Origin: an uncultured Clostridia bacterium
GTDB lineage: Bacteria; Bacillota; Clostridia; Lachnospirales; Lachnospiraceae
Length of the DNA stretch: 5,549 nt
Reading direction: 5' to 3'
Assembly (NCBI GenBank): GCA_946614685.1
Contig: CAMOHF010000096.1
Span: 1 to 5,549, forward strand
Shown in pieces: positions 1-5,549 of this stretch. How positions within the stretch are numbered: position 1 is the first letter of the stretch; every line of letters begins with the position of its first letter. The notes beneath the pieces are model-generated. The model worked only from the letters and a program-made list of their open reading frames with translations. It was not told the origin of the DNA and did no database searches. Both the position numbers and the translations under genes were made by a program.

Positions 1-353
1 AACATCGGGAGCTTCGCCCCGGTCTTGACCTTTTCCAGAAACTCCGCGCTCTCCAGGTCAAAGGGCGTGGAAAGAAAAAGGATTCCCACATGATCGCAGT
101 AAGCTTTCAGCCGAATGAAATCCTCGTAAGACAGCTCCAGCTTTTCAAGCATTGACCGCTGGGAATCATCGCCGGTTGTCTTCTTTTGATATTCCGCCTT
201 CGGCGCATCCGAAGACACCAGGTTCTTTGCCTTAAACGTTTGAAACTTAACGCAATCAACACCTGCTGCCTTTGCCGCATCAACCAGTTTACACGCCAGA
301 TCATAGCTGCCGTTATGATTCACACCCGCTTCCGCGATGATCATCACTGACAT
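1..353 (-). CDS. NeuB/LegI-type nonulosonic acid synthase, C-terminus cut by window edge
   Basis: The first 117 residues of a nonulosonate synthase, which condenses phosphoenolpyruvate with a six-carbon ManNAc-type sugar to give a nine-carbon acid. The reading begins MSVMIIAEAGVNHNG, with the family signature EAGVNHNG (8-15), then VKFQTFKA (35-42), KKTTGDDSQ (57-65), KLELS (71-75) and LSTPFD (94-99), which belong to the start of the TIM barrel. The wording EAGVNHNG plus KTTGxxSQ looks closer to LegI and NeuB than to PseI as I recall those families, which points to a legionaminic or sialic product rather than pseudaminic acid. The C-terminal antifreeze-like (SAF) domain and the metal-binding histidines would lie beyond position 1. 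The ATG at 353 overlaps the acetyltransferase stop by 10 bp and has a suitable ribosome-binding site; the ATG at 344 is the alternative. The frame has no stop to the edge, and nothing suggests it is broken. Confidence 0.9.
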   Translation of the reverse strand, partial: MSVMIIAEAGVNHNGSYDLACKLVDAAKAAGVDCVKFQTFKAKNLVSSDAPKAEYQKKTTGDDSQRSMLEKLELSYEDFIRLKAYCDHVGILFLSTPFDLESAEFLEKVKTGAKLPM

Positions 354-985
354 GATTCCACCACCTTGCACGGGTTCCCGTATGCCTTTACGAAATCCGG
401 TATATCCTTCAATACGACGCTTCCCGCGCCGATAATCACATTGCTTCCGATCGATACGCCCTGCTTCACCACAGCCGCCGCACCGATATGCGTGTTCCAT
501 CCGATCTTCGCTTCACCGCAGATCGTCGCACCCGGACTCACATGGGTAAACGCATCGATAAATACATCGTGCTCCACAATCGCACCGCTGTTGATGATGG
601 CAAAGGATTCCACCTCGGCCTTTGCATTGACCACCGCACGCTTTCCGATGTACACACCCTCACCGATCACGGCATCTCTTGCAATCGCTGCCGTCGGATC
701 TATGATATGCGGAATGGAAAACCCAACCGCCTTGATCTTCTCGAACAGTTTTCTACGCAGACTGACATTTCCGACACTTCCGACCGCGACAAAGGCCTCT
801 TCCCAACCGTCCGCAAATAGCGAAGGAAGGTCCTCGTCATTTCCCACAACGGGAAGATCCGCCACGTTCGCTTCCGTATCGTAATCAACGATTCCTATTT
901 CATCATATCGGCCGTCGGCCAGCAAACTGTCTGCCACGGAACGGCAATGTCCACCACCGCCCAAAAGCAATAATCTCTTCGCCAT
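344..985 (-). CDS. NeuD/PglD-family sugar acetyltransferase (left-handed beta-helix)
   Basis: Full-length 213-aa acyltransferase. Residues 1-90 form the PglD-like N-terminal Rossmann-type domain with LLLLGGGGHCRSV (5-17), which binds the sugar nucleotide in known relatives. Residues about 95-195 show hexapeptide-repeat periodicity (IGEGVYIG, IGSNVIIGAGSVV), predicting a left-handed beta-helix trimer that binds acetyl-CoA between subunits. VEHDVFIDAFTHVSPGA (137-153) contains His139, which aligns by motif with the catalytic base of PglD, and His148. In this operon the most likely job is acetyl-CoA-dependent N-acetylation of the 4-amino sugar made by LegC (the LegH/PglD role). NeuD itself O-acetylates sialic acid, so O-acetylation of the final sugar is the alternative. 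The ATG at 985 has GGAGG (996-992), 6 nt upstream. The TGA at 346-344 overlaps the start of the synthase gene. Confidence 0.87.
   Translation of the reverse strand: MAKRLLLLGGGGHCRSVADSLLADGRYDEIGIVDYDTEANVADLPVVGNDEDLPSLFADGWEEAFVAVGSVGNVSLRRKLFEKIKAVGFSIPHIIDPTAAIARDAVIGEGVYIGKRAVVNAKAEVESFAIINSGAIVEHDVFIDAFTHVSPGATICGEAKIGWNTHIGAAAVVKQGVSIGSNVIIGAGSVVLKDIPDFVKAYGNPCKVVESCQ
361..367 (-). promoter_or_regulatory. Shine-Dalgarno site for the nonulosonate synthase start
   Basis: AAGGTGG on the minus strand sits 7 nt before the ATG at 353, within the acetyltransferase coding sequence. A second in-frame ATG at 344, which forms a TGATG overlap with the upstream stop, would be 16 nt away, too far for efficient use. 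The site therefore favours the ATG at 353. Confidence 0.65.
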
Positions 986-1001
986 ATCACACCTCCGTGT
1001 A

Positions 1002-2051
1002 TCATTCCCCGAACAGTTTTGCTCTCATTTTCTCCAGTTCGGACAACTGTCCCATATCCATCCATTCGCTTTCATTCACGGGGAAAGCCGCAACCTTTCT
1101 GCCTTTTTGCTTCTGCTTCGCAACGATATCCGGGAATCCGATCGGTACATTGTCCTCAATATCATCCACGACCTCGGGCTCCACGACATAGATTCCCGTG
1201 TTTGTGAGGAAGGACATCGTCGGCTTTTCCTTCATCGACTCAATCACACCGTTTACGCCCATCTCCACCGTTCCGTAGGGAAGCGTCATGTTCTTGTATG
1301 CGCAAACCATCGTGATCACATTCTTCTGCTCCCTATGGAACTCCATGATCCTCTCGTAGTTTGCCGTAAGCAACGCATCACAGTTTGCAAAGAAAAACGT
1401 GCTGTCGAGTTTTCCTTTTAACAAGCTCAGACCGCCACCGGTTCCGAGAGGTGATGCCTCGTCATACCATGTGATATCATAGCGGTTCTCCGACTCGGCA
1501 AAATAGGCCTTCATCAGTTCTCGCTTGTAATTCACGATAATATGGAATCGATCGCACTGATAGGTCTGGTATTCCTTCATGATCAACTCGATAATCGGGA
1601 GGTCTCCCACGGGAATCAACGGTTTCGGAAGCACCTTGGTAAACGGCTCCAATCTGGTTCCCTTTCCACCGGCATTGATCACTACCGATACATTTAACGG
1701 ATGACGTTCCCGTTCTCCGGCACCCTTACCGTTGTATAAATCGATAATCCGATGCGCCTCGTCCAGGATCGGAATGACTACAAAATTCTTCTCATCAAAG
1801 AGGGATTTCGCCTCTTCAACCGAGTATGCAACCCTGGGATGCAGATTCGCGGCTTTCTTGATGTCGTCCTCCAAGTTGCCACCTGCAAGCAGGAATCTTC
1901 GGATATCACCGTCTGTTACGCAGCCGACCAGTTTCTCCGAATCATCGATCAGAAAGAGAATACCGTTTGTATTCTCGTCGATTTCCCTCATGGCTGCGGC
2001 AAGTGTCAGATCATGCTTTCCTATGAACTTTTCAAAACTCGTCTTATACAT
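1002..2051 (-). CDS. CBS-domain sugar-1-phosphate nucleotidyltransferase, PtmE-like
   Basis: Two-part protein of 349 aa. Residues about 12-110 form a CBS pair (for example ILFLIDDSEKLVGCVTDGDIRR, split as 31-40 and 41-52, and VVIPILDE at 91-98). Residues about 121-349 are an NTP_transferase domain with AGGKGTRLEPFTKVLPKPL (127-145), GTGGGL (203-208), NCDALL (223-228, Asp225 likely metal-binding), TNTG (283-286) and WMDMGQ (330-335). The architecture matches Campylobacter PtmE, the glucosamine-1-phosphate guanylyltransferase that feeds legionaminic acid synthesis, so a role supplying an activated GlcN/GlcNAc nucleotide is likely; the nucleotide itself is inferred. CBS pairs commonly bind adenine nucleotides, so allosteric control is plausible but untested. 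I chose the ATG at 2051: GGAGGG (2065-2060) sits 8 nt upstream, and the seven extra residues from the ATG at 2072 would be encoded by the ribosome-binding site itself. It overlaps the legC stop by 8 bp, implying translational coupling. The acetyltransferase gene follows after 16 bp. Confidence 0.88.
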   Translation of the reverse strand: MYKTSFEKFIGKHDLTLAAAMREIDENTNGILFLIDDSEKLVGCVTDGDIRRFLLAGGNLEDDIKKAANLHPRVAYSVEEAKSLFDEKNFVVIPILDEAHRIIDLYNGKGAGERERHPLNVSVVINAGGKGTRLEPFTKVLPKPLIPVGDLPIIELIMKEYQTYQCDRFHIIVNYKRELMKAYFAESENRYDITWYDEASPLGTGGGLSLLKGKLDSTFFFANCDALLTANYERIMEFHREQKNVITMVCAYKNMTLPYGTVEMGVNGVIESMKEKPTMSFLTNTGIYVVEPEVVDDIEDNVPIGFPDIVAKQKQKGRKVAAFPVNESEWMDMGQLSELEKMRAKLFGE

Positions 2052-3213
2052 TTGCGCATCCCTCCAAAACATTCTTGATTGCAGCTGTTACCGTATGGAT
2101 TTCTTCCTCTGTAATCTGTGTAGAGCAAGGGATATTCAACACTCTGTCCGCATAAAACGGTGCTTTTTCCAAGCAAAATGTGTCTTCTGCACGATACGGA
2201 TCCTGTTCATTGATCAGCCCCCAGATTGCTCGCGTCTGTATGCCTTCCTTTTCGAGTCCTGCGATGATATCCCGCATCCCCGTACGTATTCTCGTTCTGT
2301 CGATTTTCAACGAATAAAGCCACATATTAGAACATGTCCCTTCTCTGAAAGGCAGTAGTTCCGCAAGAGGATAATCCGCAAAGAGTTCCTCATATAGCTT
2401 GTAATTCTTCTGCTTCCTTCGAATGAACTCCGGCAGTTCCTCCATCTGCGCAACACCCAGTGCCGCCTGAAGGTTTGTCATACGATAATTATACCCCACC
2501 TCGCGGTGGATATAAAAGTGCGGATCGTCCTTCGCCTGTGTCGAAAGATATCTCAAATGATCCACTTCCTTCGGGTCGCGTGCCGTTACGGCACCACCGC
2601 CTCCGGTTGTGATGATCTTATTTCCGTTGAAGCTGTATGCACCGAAATCTCCGATGGTTCCGGCACGTTTTCCCGCAAATATACCCGTCAGATAATACGT
2701 ACCCAAGGCCTCGGTCGCATCCTCGATCACGACCAGATGATACTTTTCGGCAATCTCCGTGATCTGCTCCATATCAGCCATGTTTCCGAATACGTGCACG
2801 ACTATGACGGCCTTTACGTCCGCTCCCTTGTAATGAAGTCGTTCTCCGTCAAACTCACACTCCGTCTCACAGAAGGTGCGAAGTTTCACCGGATCCATAC
2901 ACAGACTGTCATCACAATCGATGAATACCGGTTTTGCGTTTTGGTATTTCACCGGGTTCACGGCGGCAATAAATGTAAGAGGCGGCACCAAAACCACATC
3001 ACCCGATGTTACACCCGCCGATATGAGCGAAAGGTGCAATGCCGAGGTACCGCTTTGGCATGCCGCCACATTTTCCACGTGCAAAAAGTCCGCAAGAGAT
3101 TCCTCCAAACGGGTGATATACGCACCGCCCGTCGAAACCCATCCTTGCATGATTGCATCGTCTACGTATTTCTTTTCGTTCCCCTCAAAATTCGGGATTG
3201 AAAGAGGTATCAT
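2044..3213 (-). CDS. legC: LegC-family PLP-dependent sugar aminotransferase
   Basis: DegT/DnrJ/EryC1/StrS-type fold-type I aminotransferase. In legionaminic acid synthesis LegC transfers an amino group, usually from glutamate, to C4 of the 4-keto-6-deoxy-GlcNAc nucleotide. The N-terminus MIPLSIPNFEGNEKKYV with GWVSTGG (24-30) is characteristic of the LegC subfamily. Other landmarks are SGTSAL (54-59, phosphate-binding loop), VIEDATEALG (162-171, with Asp165 expected to pair with the pyridine nitrogen) and SFNGNKIITTGGGG (194-207), where Lys199 is the expected Schiff-base lysine. At 389 aa it is full length for the family. The ATG at 3213 is preceded by GGGGGA (3226-3221), 7 nt away and touching the dehydratase stop, so the start is well supported. 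The coding end (TAA at 2046-2044) overlaps the next gene by 8 bp. Homologues acting on other keto sugars, such as perosamine or bacillosamine synthases, are the alternative, but the synthase gene in the same operon favours LegC. Confidence 0.92.
   Translation of the reverse strand: MIPLSIPNFEGNEKKYVDDAIMQGWVSTGGAYITRLEESLADFLHVENVAACQSGTSALHLSLISAGVTSGDVVLVPPLTFIAAVNPVKYQNAKPVFIDCDDSLCMDPVKLRTFCETECEFDGERLHYKGADVKAVIVVHVFGNMADMEQITEIAEKYHLVVIEDATEALGTYYLTGIFAGKRAGTIGDFGAYSFNGNKIITTGGGGAVTARDPKEVDHLRYLSTQAKDDPHFYIHREVGYNYRMTNLQAALGVAQMEELPEFIRRKQKNYKLYEELFADYPLAELLPFREGTCSNMWLYSLKIDRTRIRTGMRDIIAGLEKEGIQTRAIWGLINEQDPYRAEDTFCLEKAPFYADRVLNIPCSTQITEEEIHTVTAAIKNVLEGCANV
2060..2065 (-). promoter_or_regulatory. 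Shine-Dalgarno site that fixes the nucleotidyltransferase start
   Basis: GGAGGG on the minus strand lies 8 nt before the ATG at 2051 and inside the last codons of legC. It is the strongest candidate site in this overlap and lies downstream of the alternative ATG at 2072, so it cannot serve that codon. This supports the shorter 349-residue protein and suggests that ribosomes finishing legC restart here. Confidence 0.8.
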
Positions 3214-3225
3214 CTTCTCATCCCC

Positions 3226-4434
3226 CTACATCTTTCCATCCAGCGATTTTCCGGTCTCTATGTGTCGAAATTCCGGCAGGTAATCTGACAGAATCTTCAC
3301 TATTTCTTCTTTTGTGACATCATCCTTTGAAAAAGCCCGATTCAGGCGTTCTATAAGGTTCTCCAGCTTGTTTTGATCCGGAAGCCCCTTCTCCGTGATG
3401 ACGCCCAGAGATTCAAAACGACTCATATCCGCTTTCTCATCATCCGTAACGAATTCTTCCGCGGGCTTCTCTCCCGAGGTGTCCGATACGGAATAATGTA
3501 CGGGATATTTCTTGCTTCCGTTCTTTAATTCCTTTGCGCACGCAATCGCCTCGGCGTCGGAATCACATTCCACCACCTCATATCCAAGCGAACGCAACAG
3601 TTCCGTCGCAATCTTGTCGAACGACATCATCTGCTTTTCGGCGAGTTTCGGGAAATAGATCTCGCGATTCTCCCCGAGCATACAAGCCATCATGCAGATC
3701 TGTCCGCTTTCCTCCGGCGAAACGAAATAACGCTTCACATTCGTCGGCGCCGAAAGTGGCTGGAGTTTCTCGATCCTGTGTAAGAATCCGTCCGGCAAAG
3801 AGCCGTTGGAGAATGCCACGTTTGCAAATCTGGCCGTCTTCACGGGAAAACGATCCGAGTATGCAAAAATCAAATCTTCCATTACTCTCTTGGATGCACC
3901 CATGATATTGACGGGATTTGCCGCCTTATCCGTGGAAACACAGAAATACTCTTCCGGCGGAAACTCGGTTAAAAGATCCAGCAATCTCTTTGCATGCAGT
4001 ACGTTGTTCTGCAACAGCGCCTCTACCGAGTAGATATCCTTCTCGGAACGGACATGCTTGTGGGCGGAGAAATTCGCCACAATATCAAATCCCTTATTTG
4101 CGCGAAACATTTTCCGGAACACCGGCGCGTCAAAATCCATCGGATACGTGATGTACTTCTCCGGCATCACCCATGCGTCCGATGAACGAAGGTCTCTGGT
4201 AAGCTCTGTCAATCCGTTCTCGTTGATATCAACCACGGTGAGCGACGCGGGAGAAAAAGGAAGGATCGCCTTGATAAAGGAGGATCCGATACTGCCGGCA
4301 CCACCGATCACCATTATGTTTTTTCCTTCAATCCGCTGTCTCAGTACGCGTTCATTCTCTGCGATATCCCCGAGAAACATGGATTTCTCTCGATTGATAA
4401 CATGCGTTGCGATAAATTGTTGAGTATTCTTCAT
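3226..4434 (-). CDS. CapD/WbpM-like nucleotide-sugar (GlcNAc) 4,6-dehydratase, probable LegB role
   Basis: Extended short-chain dehydrogenase of the polysaccharide biosynthesis protein family (PF02719 type). The expected reaction converts NDP-GlcNAc to the NDP-4-keto-6-deoxy sugar, the first committed step towards legionaminic-type acids. Visible motifs are GGAGSIG (44-50, NAD(P)-binding Rossmann loop), an acidic residue in VVDINE (67-72, end of beta-2), NFSAHKHV (121-128) and STDKAANPVNIMGASKR (167-183). In the last, the usual catalytic Tyr of YxxxK is Met178, with Lys182 kept. This SMK arrangement is known from WbpM/PglF-like large dehydratases. At 402 aa it is longer than PseB/FlaA1 (about 330 aa). 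The extra C-terminal part ends in FRHIETGKSLDGKM, an ending I recall from related proteins. No membrane helices, unlike WbpM and PglF. The ATG at 4434 has GAAGGG at 4449-4444, overlapping the maf stop, 9 nt upstream. An ATG at 4380 (Met19) is possible but has a poorer site. The next gene, legC, follows after 12 bp. The nucleotide carried (UDP or GDP) cannot be read from sequence. Confidence 0.86.
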   Translation of the reverse strand: MKNTQQFIATHVINREKSMFLGDIAENERVLRQRIEGKNIMVIGGAGSIGSSFIKAILPFSPASLTVVDINENGLTELTRDLRSSDAWVMPEKYITYPMDFDAPVFRKMFRANKGFDIVANFSAHKHVRSEKDIYSVEALLQNNVLHAKRLLDLLTEFPPEEYFCVSTDKAANPVNIMGASKRVMEDLIFAYSDRFPVKTARFANVAFSNGSLPDGFLHRIEKLQPLSAPTNVKRYFVSPEESGQICMMACMLGENREIYFPKLAEKQMMSFDKIATELLRSLGYEVVECDSDAEAIACAKELKNGSKKYPVHYSVSDTSGEKPAEEFVTDDEKADMSRFESLGVITEKGLPDQNKLENLIERLNRAFSKDDVTKEEIVKILSDYLPEFRHIETGKSLDGKM

Positions 4435-4440
4435 AGTACT

Positions 4441-5549
4441 CTACCCTTCGTTTGACAAATGTTCCTCGGCTTCGTTAACCATTTTTTCCAAAACCGGTAT
4501 CTTATCCAAGTTTGCCTCGTAATACATCAGGCTCTTTTTAAACATTCGAACAGCTTCGCTTTTATCGTCTTCCGCTTCCTGATAAATGTCTTCCGAAAAA
4601 TCATACCCTGCTTTTGCCGTAAGCTTATTGAGAAGCGTAAACTCTTTTTGGTCAAGCAGATACTCGTCCAGTTTTCCTATGGTGTCGCTCAGCTTCTTCA
4701 ATTCCTGATACTGAATGCTGTTTGACTCCAATTGGTGAATCGCTCTCCTGCATGCTGAAACACCTTCCTTTAAACGGCGTTTCATATGCCGCAATCCGGT
4801 ACGTATCGTATCCAGACATGATTGCAGTTTTTCATCGGCGTCCTCAATAAAAAGCCGCGGCACCTGATCTAAATACTTTAAGACATCATATTCTTTCGGC
4901 AATTCGCGATCCAGCACTTCTTGAAATGTCATAATGGTAGTGTTTTTCTTTTTCGCACCACCTTCTGTTGCATCTATGATTTTCACATCCTTAAAATTGT
5001 ATGCGACTCTTTCAATCCAACGAATATAAGACAAAAAATCAGCTCTGGTCAAAACCTGATCTTCTTCGATGCCTTCAACGTAAGACATTGTCACCTTTTT
5101 GTCATCAAAAGAACTTTTTTCTTCTCCAAAGTGTTCTATACTTCCGGTCATAGCCAAATCCTGCCCAAGTAGGATGATTTTTTTGAATCCCCACGCAATT
5201 AAGCTTGCTATTGCAGTGGTTGCTACCGAGCCACCGGAATCCAATCTCCACATCTCTTCTCCTTCGCTTTGGAAAAGATTTTCATATAACAAATCATCAG
5301 CGCCGCCAATGATCAAATACTCCGGCTTTACCAGGTCGAGAATGCGGAAATGTACTCCCGGTTCGACAACAAAGGGTATTTTCCCGACATTTTCAACGTC
5401 AAACATTGACGGATCCTTCAGGAAATCAATTGCAAACATCATATCCGGAACCACGCCTGCGTCCAATGCGGACTGCAGGGAACGATCCACCACGGCAATC
5501 AACGCCTTTCCCTTAGCCTGTTTCAACAGATGAATGTTTTTTTTCAGAG
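4441..5549 (-). CDS. Maf-type (DUF115/MptE-like) flagellin glycosyltransferase, 5'-truncated by window edge
   Basis: C-terminal part of a motility-associated factor (Maf) glycosyltransferase; the family transfers CMP-activated nonulosonic acids to Ser/Thr of flagellin in the cytoplasm. The frame is open to the right edge. The codons before the first possible start (a TTG at 5526) read LKKNIHLL, which joins directly to KQAKGKALI and matches the family's conserved K-N-I-x-L-L segment, so the true start lies outside the window. About 368 residues are visible, ending at a TAG at 4443-4441. Counting from the TTG, recognisable family segments are PDMMFAID (27-34), SGGSVATTA (97-105) and GQDLAMTG (121-128), followed by IIDATEGGAKKKNT (183-196). 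Residues from about 215 to the end are charged and probably helical, typical of the Maf C-terminal domain. No transmembrane segment is seen. The stop lies 6 bp before the dehydratase start, so the gene is co-transcribed with a nonulosonate pathway. Acceptor and donor sugar are inferred from context. Its base composition is more AT-rich than the genes downstream. Confidence 0.87.
   Translation of the reverse strand, partial: LKKNIHLLKQAKGKALIAVVDRSLQSALDAGVVPDMMFAIDFLKDPSMFDVENVGKIPFVVEPGVHFRILDLVKPEYLIIGGADDLLYENLFQSEGEEMWRLDSGGSVATTAIASLIAWGFKKIILLGQDLAMTGSIEHFGEEKSSFDDKKVTMSYVEGIEEDQVLTRADFLSYIRWIERVAYNFKDVKIIDATEGGAKKKNTTIMTFQEVLDRELPKEYDVLKYLDQVPRLFIEDADEKLQSCLDTIRTGLRHMKRRLKEGVSACRRAIHQLESNSIQYQELKKLSDTIGKLDEYLLDQKEFTLLNKLTAKAGYDFSEDIYQEAEDDKSEAVRMFKKSLMYYEANLDKIPVLEKMVNEAEEHLSNEG

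Noticed and set aside
366..884. 172-codon plus-strand reading frame opposite the acetyltransferase gene
   Set aside because: The hexapeptide-repeat protein on the minus strand explains the open frame; the plus-strand product is low-complexity Thr/Ser/Ala/Pro sequence with no family resemblance.
986..1001. Possible promoter or terminator in the largest gap between genes
   Set aside because: The gap is only 16 bp and contains the acetyltransferase ribosome-binding site; there is no room for a promoter and no inverted repeat with a T-run.
1732..2358. 208-codon plus-strand reading frame spanning the aminotransferase/nucleotidyltransferase junction
   Set aside because: It crosses two recognised minus-strand genes and its product (Ser/Cys/Phe-rich) resembles nothing; it is a shadow of their codon pattern.
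2506..3201. 231-codon plus-strand reading frame opposite the aminotransferase gene
   Set aside because: The opposite strand encodes a well-conserved LegC protein. The plus-strand product is Arg/His/Cys-rich with no recognisable domain and no convincing ribosome-binding site; it is an antisense shadow.
5099..5533. 144-codon plus-strand reading frame opposite the maf gene
   Set aside because: The minus strand carries clear Maf/DUF115 motifs through the same interval; the plus-strand reading lacks any recognisable feature.
5537..5544. Run of eight T on the plus strand near the right edge, as a terminator tail or phase-variable tract
   Set aside because: On the coding strand it is the A-run of Lys-Lys-Asn codons in the conserved maf frame, with no adjacent hairpin. 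Eight bases is short for slippage control, though slippage cannot be excluded from one sequence.

Overview
The window is a compact piece of a nonulosonic acid (legionaminic/sialic-type sugar) biosynthesis locus attached to a Maf-type flagellin glycosyltransferase gene. The organism is most likely a motile Firmicute of the Clostridia, perhaps Lachnospiraceae-like. This rests on purine-rich Shine-Dalgarno sites, moderate GC (about 48% in two 60-base samples I counted in the downstream genes, lower in the maf gene), and protein sequences that resemble clostridial flagellar glycosylation islands as I remember them. The taxonomic call is inference only.

All six genes are on the minus strand and are read from high to low coordinates. 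They are: (1) the C-terminal part of a Maf/DUF115 glycosyltransferase (5549-4441, cut by the right edge); (2) a CapD/WbpM-like nucleotide-sugar 4,6-dehydratase (4434-3226); (3) a LegC-family PLP aminotransferase (3213-2044); (4) a nucleotidyltransferase with an N-terminal CBS pair, PtmE-like (2051-1002); (5) a NeuD/PglD-family left-handed beta-helix acetyltransferase (985-344); (6) the N-terminal third of a NeuB/LegI-type nonulosonate synthase (353-1, cut by the left edge). Gaps are 6, 12 and 16 bp, and two junctions overlap (by 8 and 10 bp). The set is almost certainly one translationally coupled operon. There is no non-coding stretch long enough for a promoter, terminator or RNA gene, and I saw none.

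Together the genes make chemical sense. The nucleotidyltransferase would supply an activated GlcNAc-type sugar. The dehydratase makes the 4-keto-6-deoxy sugar, LegC adds the 4-amino group and the acetyltransferase N-acetylates it. A hydrolysing 2-epimerase, not in the window, would release the 6-deoxy-mannose derivative, which the synthase condenses with phosphoenolpyruvate. A CMP-sugar synthetase, also not in the window, would activate the product, and Maf would transfer it to flagellin. The two absent steps are expected just beyond position 1.

This is a recognisable pathway rather than an unknown system. The points worth a second look are the dehydratase type (Met in place of the catalytic Tyr, C-terminal extension), the mismatch between a UDP-type dehydratase and a GDP-type (PtmE-like) nucleotidyltransferase, the lower GC of the maf gene, and three start positions that a simple longest-ORF reading gets wrong or leaves out.
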